Shown here piece by piece: positions 8,169 through 17,328 of a stretch of 62,745 bases of DNA (positions within the stretch are counted from its first letter, which is position 1; each line of letters starts with the position of its first letter). This DNA is from JABDGC01 sp964466595 (lineage in GTDB: Bacteria > Pseudomonadota > Gammaproteobacteria > DSM-16500). The position numbers were made by a program, and so were the translations under genes. Below the pieces are notes generated by a model. That model saw only the letters and a program-made list of their open reading frames with translations, was not told the origin of the DNA and made no database searches. Location: the NCBI GenBank assembly GCA_964466595.1, contig CAYXNR010000007.1, forward strand, positions 1-62,745. The letters are read 5' to 3'.

Positions 8169-8762
8169 ATGTACAAAAAATTACCTATTCTTATTTTTTT
8201 TATCTTACCGACTCTTCTTTTTGCGCTCCCCGGCCCCTATTTTAAAGCAGAAGTAGGTGAGATAGCCGAAGCAGTTCCTTTTCCTATTTACTTTTTAACT
8301 TATGCGGATAGTTCAGGTATTGGCGGGCGGATCGCAGCAGGTTATTTATTCGGAAATTCTCATTTCAATTATGGTATTGAAGCCGGAACCTTAATTTACC
8401 CACATCTATCAGGTCATAACTGTTCTTTGCTTGAAAACTGTTCCCTAGAAATTGTCCAAGGTTACGGTATGGATGTTCTTGGAGTTATCCAATATACCTT
8501 CGATTCTCATTTTTTAGTATTTGGGAAGGGCGGTGCTATTTACAATCATCAAAAAATTATTAATAAAAATATGGATACCTGGAATGGTGTTGAAACTTGG
8601 AATGAAACACAAGAAACCAAAATTTCCTATAGCCCTGAATTAGCGCTCGGAATAGGCTATCAACTTTCCAATCATACTGAAATTATTTTAACGGAAAGCA
8701 CCATGCTGACTCATCAAAGTATGATGAATACCTTGCTTTTAGGAATTTCCTATTCGTTTTAA
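8169..8762 (+). CDS. Small outer-membrane beta-barrel-like protein
   Basis: 197 residues from the ATG at 8169. The frame reaches back to 8130, but the ATG at 8169 places a good signal peptide first (MYKKLPILIFFILPTLLFA, cleavage after ALP or FA). The mature part alternates short amphipathic strands with turns (GGRIAAGYLF, FNYGIEAGTLIY, ELALGIGYQL) and ends in a C-terminal aromatic residue (LLLGISYSF). This is typical of an 8-stranded OmpA/OmpW-like barrel inserted by BamA. The start region is itself repeated: atgtacaaaaaa occurs at 8136 and 8169. Substrate or role is unknown. Confidence 0.65.
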   Translation: MYKKLPILIFFILPTLLFALPGPYFKAEVGEIAEAVPFPIYFLTYADSSGIGGRIAAGYLFGNSHFNYGIEAGTLIYPHLSGHNCSLLENCSLEIVQGYGMDVLGVIQYTFDSHFLVFGKGGAIYNHQKIINKNMDTWNGVETWNETQETKISYSPELALGIGYQLSNHTEIILTESTMLTHQSMMNTLLLGISYSF

Positions 8763-8771
8763 TTGGGAGTC

Positions 8772-8808
8772 TTTCAAAAATTTGCTTGTTCAAGTTAAGT
8801 TTTTGAAA
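8772..8808. terminator. Convergent terminator hairpin
   Basis: Inverted repeat tttcaaaaa (8772-8780) / tttttgaaa (8800-8808) between the convergent outer-membrane gene and the 3-methyladenine glycosylase gene, overlapping the last codons of the latter. The flanking A/T runs suit termination in both directions. Confidence 0.5.
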
Positions 8809-9346
8809 CAAAAGGATTGTCCTTAATATAAAACCGTAGCTGCCGCTTTGCCCAATGTTTTGCATAGGCAACACCAATACGAGGTCTTTTTACGATTTTG
8901 AAAGTTTCGCTATTCAGATCTTCAGCGAGATAGAAAGTAGAACTGAGTAAGTCATGCCCGTGTAAACTTTTATTAATATGCATGGCTCGACACAAAAGAC
9001 CGGGGCCTTGTGTTCGCTCTTCCACATTTTTTATGGGTTCTAGGGCACGAAGTAAAACGGCGGCTGCCTGTCCTTCTGCTTCGGTAACGACATTCATGCA
9101 ATAGTACATCCCGTAAATCAAATAAACATAGGCATGTCCTGGCGGGCCAAACATAACTTTAGTTCGGGGTGTTAAGCCTTTGGCGGAATGCGCAGCCAAA
9201 TCATGCGGCCCGAGATAGGCTTCTACTTCAACAATGCGACCAATTCTTTTGATGCCACCGGATTGATGAATTAAATATTTTCCCAATAAATCCTTTGCAA
9301 CAATAATCGTAGCTCGGTCATAAAAATGGCGCGGTAGTTTTTTCAT
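8795..9346 (-). CDS. mpg: 3-methyladenine DNA glycosylase (AAG/MPG family)
   Basis: 183-residue base-excision repair enzyme that removes alkylated purines. Family landmarks are FYDRATIIVAKDLLGKYL at the start, IVEVEAYLGPHDLAAHSAKGLTPR with the catalytic Glu, MFGPPGHAYVYLIYGMYYCMNVV, and GPGLLCRAMHIN. Length is normal for the bacterial AAG family. It begins 6 bp after the ETF-QO stop, so it is the last gene of the methyltransferase-thiolase-ETF-QO operon although its role is unrelated. Confidence 0.92.
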   Translation of the reverse strand: MKKLPRHFYDRATIIVAKDLLGKYLIHQSGGIKRIGRIVEVEAYLGPHDLAAHSAKGLTPRTKVMFGPPGHAYVYLIYGMYYCMNVVTEAEGQAAAVLLRALEPIKNVEERTQGPGLLCRAMHINKSLHGHDLLSSTFYLAEDLNSETFKIVKRPRIGVAYAKHWAKRQLRFYIKDNPFVSKT

Positions 9347-9352
9347 GCTTTT

Positions 9353-10981
9353 TCACATCATTTCATATTGCGGGCCGCTGCCACCTTCCGGCGGTGTCCA
9401 GACAATATTTTGGGTAGGATCTTTAATATCACAGGCCTTACAATGGACGCAATTGGCAGCATTGATTTGGAAACGAGCTTGTTCCTTTGTGTAAACTATT
9501 TCATAGACACCGGCAGGGCAATAGCGTGTTTCCGGCGAAGCATAGCGAGGTAAATTAATTTTAATCGGTACTTCTGCATTTTTTAAATGAAGATGACAGG
9601 GCTGATCTTCTTGATGACTGATATTAGCAAGATAGACCGAACTCATCAGATCAAAGGACAAGAGATGATTGTGTGGCGGATAATTTATTTTAGAACAGGC
9701 TTGGGCTTCTTTCAGGCTAGCATGATCTGGAAGGGTATGATGTAAGGTCCAGGGCGCATGACCGCGAAAGAGATAGGTATCGAGGGCAGAATAAATGAGA
9801 CCGAGCCACAGTCCCCAGGTTAAGGCCGGTCGAATATTGCGTACTTGATATAATTCCTTTCCGATCCAGCTTTCCAGACAACGAGGTTTATACTGCTTTC
9901 CTTCTTGTGGTCTTGCCTCAGTTAATAAAGGAAAAACTGTTTCCGCTGCGATCATGCCAGATTTCATCGCATTATGAATTCCTTTCAGTTTAGCAACATT
10001 AAGAAAGCCTGCCCCACAACCGAGGATTAAGCCACCAGGAAAACTGAGTTCGGGCAGTGCTTGTAGCCCACCTTCATTCAAAGCGCGGGCTCCATAAGCA
10101 AGACGCTTGCCCTGTTCAAGAAGAGGAGCAATGCGCGGATGGTTTTTAAAGCGTTGAAAGCTTTCATAAGGATTGAGATAGGGATTGTTATAATCTAAAC
10201 CCACTACGAAACCGAGCGCTACTTTCCTATTTTCGAGATGATAGACAAAAGAGCCGCCGTAGGTTTTTGAATCGAGCGGCCAACCGATGGTATGTAAGAC
10301 CGAGCCCGGTCGATGCAGGGCTTCCGGGATTTCCCATAATTCTTTTATACCAAGGCCATAGGTTTGTGGATCAACTGCTTTTCTTAAATCAAAACGCTTA
10401 AATAATTGCTGAGTTAAAAATCCTCGACAACCCTCAGCAAAAAGGGTTTGTTTGGCATAGAGTGCCATCCCGGGTTGATAACGTGAACTGTGCTCTCCAT
10501 TTTTTTCAACACCTTTATCGCCGGTGATGACTCCAGCGATTCCTCCCTCAGCATGATCAAGAAGCTCTGTCGCTGCAAAACCAGGAAAAATATGAATGCC
10601 GAGCGTTTCAGCATAGCGAGCTAGCCAACGACATAATAAACCAAGGCTAATAATATAATTACCCTGATTTTTCATGGGCGGGGGAGTAGGTAAGCTCCAT
10701 GCCTTCCTCTCTGTTAGGAAGACAAATTGATCCTCTGTGACAGCTGTGTGAATGGGAGCCTCTAAGCTTTGCCAATTCGGGATTAATTCATTGAGAGCCC
10801 GGGGTTCGAATACTGCACCTGATAAAATATGAGAGCCCACCTCGGCCCCTTTTTCTAGAATGCAAATTTGGAGTGGTCGCTGCTCTTTTTCTCCCAACTG
10901 AGCGAGGCGAATAGCAGCTGCAAGCCCTGCAGGACCTGCGCCAACGATGATCACATCAAACTCCATTTTTTCACGAGACAT
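9353..10981 (-). CDS. Electron transfer flavoprotein-ubiquinone oxidoreductase (ETF-QO)
   Basis: 542-residue membrane-peripheral flavoprotein that passes electrons from ETF to ubiquinone. The N-terminal FAD site is FDVIIVGAGPAGLAAAIRLAQL, followed by the ILEKGAEVGSHILSGAVFEPRAL segment that is diagnostic of ETF-QO. The C-terminal 4Fe-4S ligands lie in INAANCVHCKACDIKDPTQNIVW. An SD (GGGAG) precedes the start. It is coexpressed with the upstream thiolase, and etfB-etfA lie 8 kb away in the window, so the full electron path from acyl-CoA dehydrogenases to quinone is present. Confidence 0.95.
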   Translation of the reverse strand: MSREKMEFDVIIVGAGPAGLAAAIRLAQLGEKEQRPLQICILEKGAEVGSHILSGAVFEPRALNELIPNWQSLEAPIHTAVTEDQFVFLTERKAWSLPTPPPMKNQGNYIISLGLLCRWLARYAETLGIHIFPGFAATELLDHAEGGIAGVITGDKGVEKNGEHSSRYQPGMALYAKQTLFAEGCRGFLTQQLFKRFDLRKAVDPQTYGLGIKELWEIPEALHRPGSVLHTIGWPLDSKTYGGSFVYHLENRKVALGFVVGLDYNNPYLNPYESFQRFKNHPRIAPLLEQGKRLAYGARALNEGGLQALPELSFPGGLILGCGAGFLNVAKLKGIHNAMKSGMIAAETVFPLLTEARPQEGKQYKPRCLESWIGKELYQVRNIRPALTWGLWLGLIYSALDTYLFRGHAPWTLHHTLPDHASLKEAQACSKINYPPHNHLLSFDLMSSVYLANISHQEDQPCHLHLKNAEVPIKINLPRYASPETRYCPAGVYEIVYTKEQARFQINAANCVHCKACDIKDPTQNIVWTPPEGGSGPQYEMM

Positions 10982-10996
10982 GCAAGCTCCCTTAGC

Positions 10997-12181
10997 TCAA
11001 AAGCATTCCACTGCCAATGCTGTAGCTTCCCCACCTCCTATACAGAGGGAAGCAAGCCCACGTTTTAAACCTTGTTGTTTCAAGGCCGAAATGAGGGTAA
11101 CGATAATTCGTGCACCAGTTGCACCGATAGGATGCCCAAGGGCACAACCACCACCATGAATATTGACTTTTTCTCGCGGAATTTTCAATTCACGCATAGC
11201 AGCAAGTGTTACGACTGCAAAGGCTTCGTTAATTTCAAAGAGCTCAGTTTGCTCGACAGTCCAGCCAATTTTTTCCATCAAGTGTCGGATGGCATCAATA
11301 GGTGCTGTGGTAAATTGTTCGGGTGCTTTGGCAAAGGCAGAATGTGCCACAATACGCGCAAGCGGTTGAAGACCTCTTTTTTCTGCTTCAGATAAGGGCA
11401 TTAAAACTAAAGCGGCAGCGCCATCTGAAATAGATGAGGAATTGCCTGCGGTGACGCTACCTGCTTGACTAAAGGCGGGAGGAAGTTGTGAGAGTTTTTC
11501 GAGTTTAACAGAACCCGGCCTCTCATCGGTATCAATGCGTTTTTCGCCTTCTTTGGTTTTGGCGGTGAGCGCTACAATTTCTGCTGCAAAATATTTTTCT
11601 GCAATCGCTTTTCGAGCTCGCTCAAAGGAAGAAAGCGCATAATGGTCTTGTTCCTTGCGTGTAAAACCAAATTCTTTTGCACACTGTTCTGCAAAGTAGC
11701 CCATCGGACGCCCTTGCTCATAGGCATCTTCCAAACCATCTTTCAAGATATGATCAAGAACTGCTGCAGACCCCAAACGATAGCCTTGACGTGCTTGAGA
11801 AAGTAGATAGGGAGCCTTGCTCATACTTTCCATGCCACCGGCTACAATAATTTTTTGTTGACCGCTTAGTAAAATAGCCTCTGCTAACATCACTGCTTTC
11901 ATGCCGGAACCACACATTTTGTTAATCGTGGTACAGCCTGTTTTTACAGATAGGCCTCCGAAAAGAGCCGCTTGCCGAGCCGGTGCCTGTCCTTGAGCTG
12001 CGGGTAAGACACAGCCCATGAGGACTTCATCCACAGCAGCAAGTGGAACAGCTGCGCGTTCCAGGGCTGCTTTAATAACGGCAGAACCCAATTGCGGCGC
12101 AGAAAAATCTTTTAATTCTCCTAAAAGATTTCCCTGTGGCGTTCGAGCCAGTCCAACGATAACGATAGAATCTTCCGCCAT
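10997..12181 (-). CDS. Acetyl-CoA C-acetyltransferase (thiolase)
   Basis: 394-residue type II thiolase, catalysing acetoacetyl-CoA cleavage or formation. The nucleophilic Cys lies in TTINKMCGSGMKAV, the ELFEINEAFA motif follows, and the C-terminal HGGGCALGHPIGATGAR contains the catalytic His, with LCIGGGEATA near the end. The SD AAGGAAG precedes the ATG. The context (ETF-QO downstream, leucine pathway elsewhere in the window) fits the final step of ketone-body and leucine breakdown. It could also serve beta-oxidation. Confidence 0.93.
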   Translation of the reverse strand: MAEDSIVIVGLARTPQGNLLGELKDFSAPQLGSAVIKAALERAAVPLAAVDEVLMGCVLPAAQGQAPARQAALFGGLSVKTGCTTINKMCGSGMKAVMLAEAILLSGQQKIIVAGGMESMSKAPYLLSQARQGYRLGSAAVLDHILKDGLEDAYEQGRPMGYFAEQCAKEFGFTRKEQDHYALSSFERARKAIAEKYFAAEIVALTAKTKEGEKRIDTDERPGSVKLEKLSQLPPAFSQAGSVTAGNSSSISDGAAALVLMPLSEAEKRGLQPLARIVAHSAFAKAPEQFTTAPIDAIRHLMEKIGWTVEQTELFEINEAFAVVTLAAMRELKIPREKVNIHGGGCALGHPIGATGARIIVTLISALKQQGLKRGLASLCIGGGEATALAVECF

Positions 12182-12191
12182 GTCTGCTTCC

Positions 12192-13232
12192 TTAACGGCT
12201 TTCTCTTTTAGTTAATTCTTCATTTTTAACATTACTTTCTTGCTGTCGTAAGAGAGATTTCATTTTCTGTAACTTATCTGCATCAAAGACAAATCCGGCA
12301 TCGAGGAGTGCCTTTTCAGGATTTTTTTTAAATTGATCTCGAAATTCAAAATTATTGACCCAGATTTCAAAAACCTCCTTCAATTCCGCAGCTGAAAGCG
12401 TAGAAGCCGCTGTTTCTTTGACATCGAGAGTCCATAAAGGGTATTGGCCAATTTTGCCATGAGGAACGACATTAAAATAGCGAGAAGCGGCTGCTATAAT
12501 TTTTTCTTCAGAATAATTTTGACTGTATTCTTTAGCCCTTTCAATTTGTTTTACATTTTGACAGTCTTCGAGATTCACACGATTATTGAAAATAATACGT
12601 TCACTACAAATTTTCCGCAGATGCTTAAAAATTTCATCATGATCAAGATAATGATCAGGGTTACGAGCACTGCCAAAATAAAGATACTGATACATATTCA
12701 ACATGAGGACAGTTTGAAAAGGCCCGCCGAACTCAGCTATGCGTTCAGCAAGCTCGTGTAAGCGAAGAAACTCAAAGTGAACCTTATCGTTATGCAAATA
12801 GTCTTTGAGCCAGCGGCAGACCTCAAGATCATATTGATATACATCAATCCCCAAGCAGCGAGTACAATGCGGATCCTCACTAGCCATAAAAACAAAAAAT
12901 CCTTTAGAAGAACCGATATCTAAAAAGCTGCTAAGAGGCTCTGGAAAAAGACTGCGTATTCTATGATAACGTTTGGCTAATTCACGGGTAGGAAATAAGT
13001 GATTATTCTTTACCTTATAATTATGATTATTGGGATAGGCAGCTTTTAAATAATTTAAATATTCCTTAGCGGTGGGAGATAAATTTTGGTTTGGGTTGAT
13101 GATCTTGCTTACACCTTTTAAAAGTTTAGAAAACACTGAATCCTTCTCCTGCTTAGACATGAATGACTTGCACTCATTATAGACAGAGTTTTTGAGGCAT
13201 TCTAGAAATAAAATTTCTAATTCTTTGATCAA
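12192..13232 (-). CDS. SAM-dependent methyltransferase with a RiPP-leader-like C-terminal tail
   Basis: 346 residues if the TTG at 13232 is used. The ATG at 13160 (MSKQEKDSV) is an equally plausible start because no good SD is seen at either. The core has a class I motif I (LFPEPLSSFLDIGSSKGFF, about 96-113) and a motif II-like acidic turn (LGIDVYQYD). Substrate unknown. After the catalytic part, residues 281-330 form a separate helical segment containing FRDQFKKNPEKALLDAGF. It matches the pattern of Nif11/NHLP-type leader domains in natural-product precursors (F-R-x(3,4)-N/D-P-x2-AL-x-x-aGf). It diverges by 68 bp from a PqqD-containing peptidase. Methyltransferase call fairly sure; tail interpretation is inference. 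Confidence 0.75.
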   Translation of the reverse strand: MIKELEILFLECLKNSVYNECKSFMSKQEKDSVFSKLLKGVSKIINPNQNLSPTAKEYLNYLKAAYPNNHNYKVKNNHLFPTRELAKRYHRIRSLFPEPLSSFLDIGSSKGFFVFMASEDPHCTRCLGIDVYQYDLEVCRWLKDYLHNDKVHFEFLRLHELAERIAEFGGPFQTVLMLNMYQYLYFGSARNPDHYLDHDEIFKHLRKICSERIIFNNRVNLEDCQNVKQIERAKEYSQNYSEEKIIAAASRYFNVVPHGKIGQYPLWTLDVKETAASTLSAAELKEVFEIWVNNFEFRDQFKKNPEKALLDAGFVFDADKLQKMKSLLRQQESNVKNEELTKRESR

Positions 13233-13300
13233 GCCTCAGCCAGAAGGCATGTTAAAATAAAAAAGTCATAGAGCTCTTTTCTGAAAAAGATGGATCATTT

Positions 13301-15313
13301 ATGCCCACTTATCTCGAAAGTGCTACTGTAAGTATCTCTGAGCGAGGGGCCTTGCTCAAGGCTTTTCCCTGTTTCTCCTTCTTAGCTTCAGAGCAAACGG
13401 AGGAACTAGCCCTATTGCTGCAAGAGCTCCGTTATGCTCCGGAAGAAGTGGTTGTCAGGCAAGATGAACTGGTTGATTCTGTTTATTTTATTGTGCAAGG
13501 AGAAGCAGAAGTCACGATTCTTGCTGAACCTCTAGCGGTTTTACACGCAGGAGACAGCATCGGTTTAAATGATACTGGATTTTTTTCTGCTTCTGGCAAG
13601 CGAACGGCTACCGTAAAAGCGAATTCTGAATTGTTATTGTTAGTACTTTCACTAAAAGATCTCCATCATTTTTTGGAAAAAAATAAACTGGAATCCGAGA
13701 TGTATGCAGCAGCCGAAAAAATGCTTCGTATTCGGCTGATCAAGCAAAGTTTGCCTTTTAGCAAACTTACTCATGAGCGTTTGCAGTGGCTCAGTGAAAA
13801 AGTAGAAAATCTCAGTGTGCCTGCGGGCACGGTTATTTTTAAACAAGGTGAGCAGGGAAATAAATGCTATTTGATTCGTTCTGGAAAAATAGAAATTGCT
13901 TCACTTGAAAAAGACGGATCTAGCCATCTCTTAGCAGTTTTAAAACCGCCCACCTTATTTGGCGAAGCAACCTTGGTGACGCAGCAACCGCGTAATGCGA
14001 CAGCGCGAGCGCTTGAAGATTCCCAATTATTAATCCTTTCATTTCAATATTTAAATGAATTATGGGAAAAGGAGCATATTGTAGCGGAAATGTTTATGAC
14101 ACTGATGGTTGATCGCAGTCGCCCTGTGCGAAACCCGGAGGTTCGTGATTATACTCGAAACACCGCTGATGGTCAGACGATTGTGATTTTAAAAAATCCC
14201 GATACGGCTAGTTATTTTAAATTATCTCAAGAGGGGTGGTTTATCTGGAAGCAAATGAATGGTCAGCAAACCTTGCTTGAAATTACCATGGCTTTGGCCA
14301 ATCAATATCAACTTTTTTCTCCTCATTTGGTCGTGGCCTTAATTTCAAAACTGGCACATGCTGGCTTTGTTTCAAATGTGAATCTCGGAACCCTTGAAAC
14401 TGAAAAGAAAACCACTTTCGAAAAATGGCTCTTCCGCTTGCAGCGCCTCCTGGATTTTAGAATTATTTTTAAAAAAGTGGATCTGTGGTTAACTACTTTT
14501 TACCAAAATGGGATTAAATGGTTGTTTACTCCTATTGGGCAAGGCCTACTTGCCTTTCTCACCTTAGGCGGCTTCATTGTTTTTTTATTACTCGAAAACC
14601 ATATTATTCATTTGTTTCAAATGCTGCACGCCAGTTGGTTGATCTTTGTTGGGATGCTTCCTTTAACGATGTTAACAGCGGGCTTACATGAATTAGGCCA
14701 TGCTTTTGGCACCAAGGCCTACGGACGCCAGGTTCACGCCATGGGTGTGGGATGGAATTGGACGCGACCAATTGCCTTTACCGATACCACCGATATGTGG
14801 CTCGATACACGCGGACATCGGATTGTGGTTAACCTCGCCGGCCTTTATACCAATGTTTTGATGGCAGGCCTCTCTTCCTTATTTATTTTGTTTGTGCCCT
14901 CTCTGTATTTGCAGGCTTTTTTGTGGCTGTTTGCTTTGACAACTTATATCAAGGGTTTTGCTATGCTGAATCCCGCAGAGGATATGGATGGCTATTTTAT
15001 CCTCATGGATTTTTTCGAAAGACCGCATCTTCGGCAAGATGCCACGGTCTGGCTCATCAAGAAATTTCCTGGGCTGCTTAAACAGCCGTCCTTAATTTTG
15101 AAATACGGTCCTGAGGCAGGATATTGGCTCTGCTGTTTGGTTTTTCTGGTTCTGACAGCGCTGATTACTTTTTATGTACAAGCTTTCATACTCAAGCTTT
15201 TAGGGATGTCAGTTAATCCTTACTTAACCCTTCTCATCCCAGCCTTCACGGTAGTTTTGTCTAGTTTGACGCTGATCTCAGATATTCGAAAACAAGAGAA
15301 GGCGAATCATTAA
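13301..15313 (+). CDS. cNMP-binding, PqqD-like (RRE) and M50 peptidase fusion protein
   Basis: 670 residues in four modules. Two cyclic-nucleotide-binding (CAP_ED) domains lie at about 20-145 and 150-268 (second with KQGEQGNKCYLIRSGKIEI and LFGEATLVTQQPRNATA). A PqqD-like domain, the fold of RiPP recognition elements, lies at about 285-358 (DTASYFKLSQEGWFIWKQMNGQQTLLEI). An M50-like membrane zinc peptidase covers about 405-640, with HELGH at 463-467, a second metal motif NPAEDMDGYF (Asp563) and several hydrophobic helices. The last two modules match the putative peptide zinc metalloprotease (YydH-like) group linked to peptide maturation or export. Its stop overlaps that of the KimA-like gene. 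The true substrate is unknown. Confidence 0.85.
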   Translation: MPTYLESATVSISERGALLKAFPCFSFLASEQTEELALLLQELRYAPEEVVVRQDELVDSVYFIVQGEAEVTILAEPLAVLHAGDSIGLNDTGFFSASGKRTATVKANSELLLLVLSLKDLHHFLEKNKLESEMYAAAEKMLRIRLIKQSLPFSKLTHERLQWLSEKVENLSVPAGTVIFKQGEQGNKCYLIRSGKIEIASLEKDGSSHLLAVLKPPTLFGEATLVTQQPRNATARALEDSQLLILSFQYLNELWEKEHIVAEMFMTLMVDRSRPVRNPEVRDYTRNTADGQTIVILKNPDTASYFKLSQEGWFIWKQMNGQQTLLEITMALANQYQLFSPHLVVALISKLAHAGFVSNVNLGTLETEKKTTFEKWLFRLQRLLDFRIIFKKVDLWLTTFYQNGIKWLFTPIGQGLLAFLTLGGFIVFLLLENHIIHLFQMLHASWLIFVGMLPLTMLTAGLHELGHAFGTKAYGRQVHAMGVGWNWTRPIAFTDTTDMWLDTRGHRIVVNLAGLYTNVLMAGLSSLFILFVPSLYLQAFLWLFALTTYIKGFAMLNPAEDMDGYFILMDFFERPHLRQDATVWLIKKFPGLLKQPSLILKYGPEAGYWLCCLVFLVLTALITFYVQAFILKLLGMSVNPYLTLLIPAFTVVLSSLTLISDIRKQEKANH

Positions 15314-17262
15314 ATACGCATGGGAATAATAACGAGTTCTTTGCCTTCTATATGTAAATGACGTTGTAAGGTATTAGGCGTTTCATTATGGAGAAAACGG
15401 GTTATCCAATTATCATGTTTGAATACCAATTTACTAGAAAAGAATATACAGTTAGGAAATTGTTGACATACTATTTCTGTTAATTTATCCAATTCCTCTA
15501 CCGTATCCGTACCAAAGGCCGTATAGGCTTTTGCAGGAATACCATATTGGTTACAGTATTTTATAAAATAATCGAGTGTTTCATTCACTTCCTGTTTCAT
15601 TTTTTCCAACTCATGAGGCCCACTAAAACTTTGTACGTCGACAATGCCAACACTTAAGAAGACAAAATTTTTATAATGATGAGGAAACATGCGTAATACA
15701 CAGAGTAAGGTGTGCATGCCGACACCTAAATTTTTACCTACCAAAATGCCGGCTGTTGGTTGTTGTGGATCGGGCAAAGGCGGCGTTAAGGGGTTGTCGA
15801 TGAGGGGTTGTTTCAGTTGAACATCAAAAACAGCTAATTTTTTTGCAACGCGTTTATAATGCTGCTTAATGAGCAAGCAAAATGCTATCACTGCGCAGGT
15901 GATGGTGAGTGTTAACCAGCCGCCGGCTTGCAATTTTGATAAGAGGGTGATGATTAAGATACTGCCTGTAATAAGAAAGGCCGTGAAGGAAAAAATAAGC
16001 CGCCAACGCCAATTGGGAGAGGCTGCTTGTTTTTTTCGGATCCAATACATACTCATTCCCAAAAGCGAGAGGGTAAAAGTAATAAAAACATTAATACTAT
16101 AGAGCACGACGAGGACAGACACTGCTCCCTTACACCAGATTAAAATACCAAGGGCTGCAAGACCGAAGAGAATCACGCCATTTTGAATAACCAGACGAGT
16201 AGATAAATGGCGAAAACGGTTAGGCATCCAGCTGTCAATTGCCATATTAGCTAAAACCGTGGGACCTGCTAAAAAACCAGTATTGGCACCGACAAAAAGA
16301 AGACTGGCTTCAAGTAACAAAGTAAGCAATAAGGCGAGATGGCCAAAATAAGAATTGCCTAAAATAGTCTGAAAGACGATAGCATTGAGCGTCTGTCCGA
16401 GGGTCGGAAGGGGCTGCCATAAGAGATAAAGTAAAATGAAACCGGCAGCAGTGAAGCTGAGCGAAGTGGCCATATATAGCATCGTCCATTTTCCGGTGAC
16501 AACGCGAGGCTCACGTAAGCGATTTACATTATTCGAAACAGCTTCTAGCCCTGTATAAGTACCGCCTCCCAAAGAATAGGCATGCAAAACTAAAGCGAGA
16601 AAGGGCAACCACCCGAGGCTATGAATAAAGATATTTGTTTCTTGTACGGTTTCATGCATCACAGGAAAGATGCCACTTCGGTGTGCGCTAATACCATAGA
16701 TGATCAGTGTAAAATGAACGAGTATAAAGCCAAGAAAGATGGGCATGAGAATTTTAATCGATTCTTTCATACCTCGCATATTGAGGATAATAAGAAATAA
16801 AATTAAGACTGCTTCTGCTAGCAATTTATAGGAAAGCAGGGCTACAGGTAGCAGACTAAAAATAGCATCCATCCCACTAGCCGTCGAAACGGCAATGGTT
16901 AATACATAGTCAATGATCAAGGCTGCTCCTGAAACAAGACCAGCATAAGGGCCCAGTAATTGGGTAGATACTTTATAACCACCACCGCCACTTGGAAAAA
17001 GCTCAATGACTTGGTTATAAGCGAGCGAAATAAGGAAAACAGTTAGCGCGGTAGCGATAGCAATATAAAGCGCAAAATGAGTATGCCCCCCTAAAGCAAT
17101 GAAGGCTTCTTCTGGACCATAGCAAGAAGAAGAAAGACCATCGGCACCCAAACCCACCCAGGCAAGAAAAGCAACCAGAGAAGTGTGTTTTAAAATGGCA
17201 GGATTAAAAGGATTGAGGGGATGGCCGAGCAAAACATTTTTTATTCGCGTTTTGAATCTCAT
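15310..17262 (-). CDS. APC-superfamily transporter, KimA-like (potassium or amino-acid uptake)
   Basis: Inner-membrane carrier, 650 residues from ATG 17262. The frame extends 14 codons further, but AAAGGGA sits just upstream of the ATG at 17262. The N-terminal RFKTRIKNVLLGHPLNP followed by WVGLGADGLSSSCYGPEEAF is the KUP/KimA-like opening of the APC fold. About 12 hydrophobic helices follow, with FPSGGGGYKVS in helix 2-3. The C-terminal about 150 residues are cytoplasmic. By resemblance to Bacillus KimA it may carry K+; older annotation of such proteins is amino-acid permease. It is the last gene after SDR and HtpX. Confidence 0.8.
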   Translation of the reverse strand: MRFKTRIKNVLLGHPLNPFNPAILKHTSLVAFLAWVGLGADGLSSSCYGPEEAFIALGGHTHFALYIAIATALTVFLISLAYNQVIELFPSGGGGYKVSTQLLGPYAGLVSGAALIIDYVLTIAVSTASGMDAIFSLLPVALLSYKLLAEAVLILFLIILNMRGMKESIKILMPIFLGFILVHFTLIIYGISAHRSGIFPVMHETVQETNIFIHSLGWLPFLALVLHAYSLGGGTYTGLEAVSNNVNRLREPRVVTGKWTMLYMATSLSFTAAGFILLYLLWQPLPTLGQTLNAIVFQTILGNSYFGHLALLLTLLLEASLLFVGANTGFLAGPTVLANMAIDSWMPNRFRHLSTRLVIQNGVILFGLAALGILIWCKGAVSVLVVLYSINVFITFTLSLLGMSMYWIRKKQAASPNWRWRLIFSFTAFLITGSILIITLLSKLQAGGWLTLTITCAVIAFCLLIKQHYKRVAKKLAVFDVQLKQPLIDNPLTPPLPDPQQPTAGILVGKNLGVGMHTLLCVLRMFPHHYKNFVFLSVGIVDVQSFSGPHELEKMKQEVNETLDYFIKYCNQYGIPAKAYTAFGTDTVEELDKLTEIVCQQFPNCIFFSSKLVFKHDNWITRFLHNETPNTLQRHLHIEGKELVIIPMRI

Positions 17263-17299
17263 AGCACTATCCCTTTGTAAGGACTGAGAGCAATCACCT

Positions 17300-17325
17300 G
17301 TCATCCTGAGCGTAGCGAAGGATCT
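17300..17325 (+). repeat. Dispersed 26-bp repeat, second copy
   Basis: Identical to 7986-8011. It lies between htpX and the KimA-like gene, ending 3 bp from the htpX stop codon. Confidence 0.75.
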
Positions 17326-17328
17326 ATT

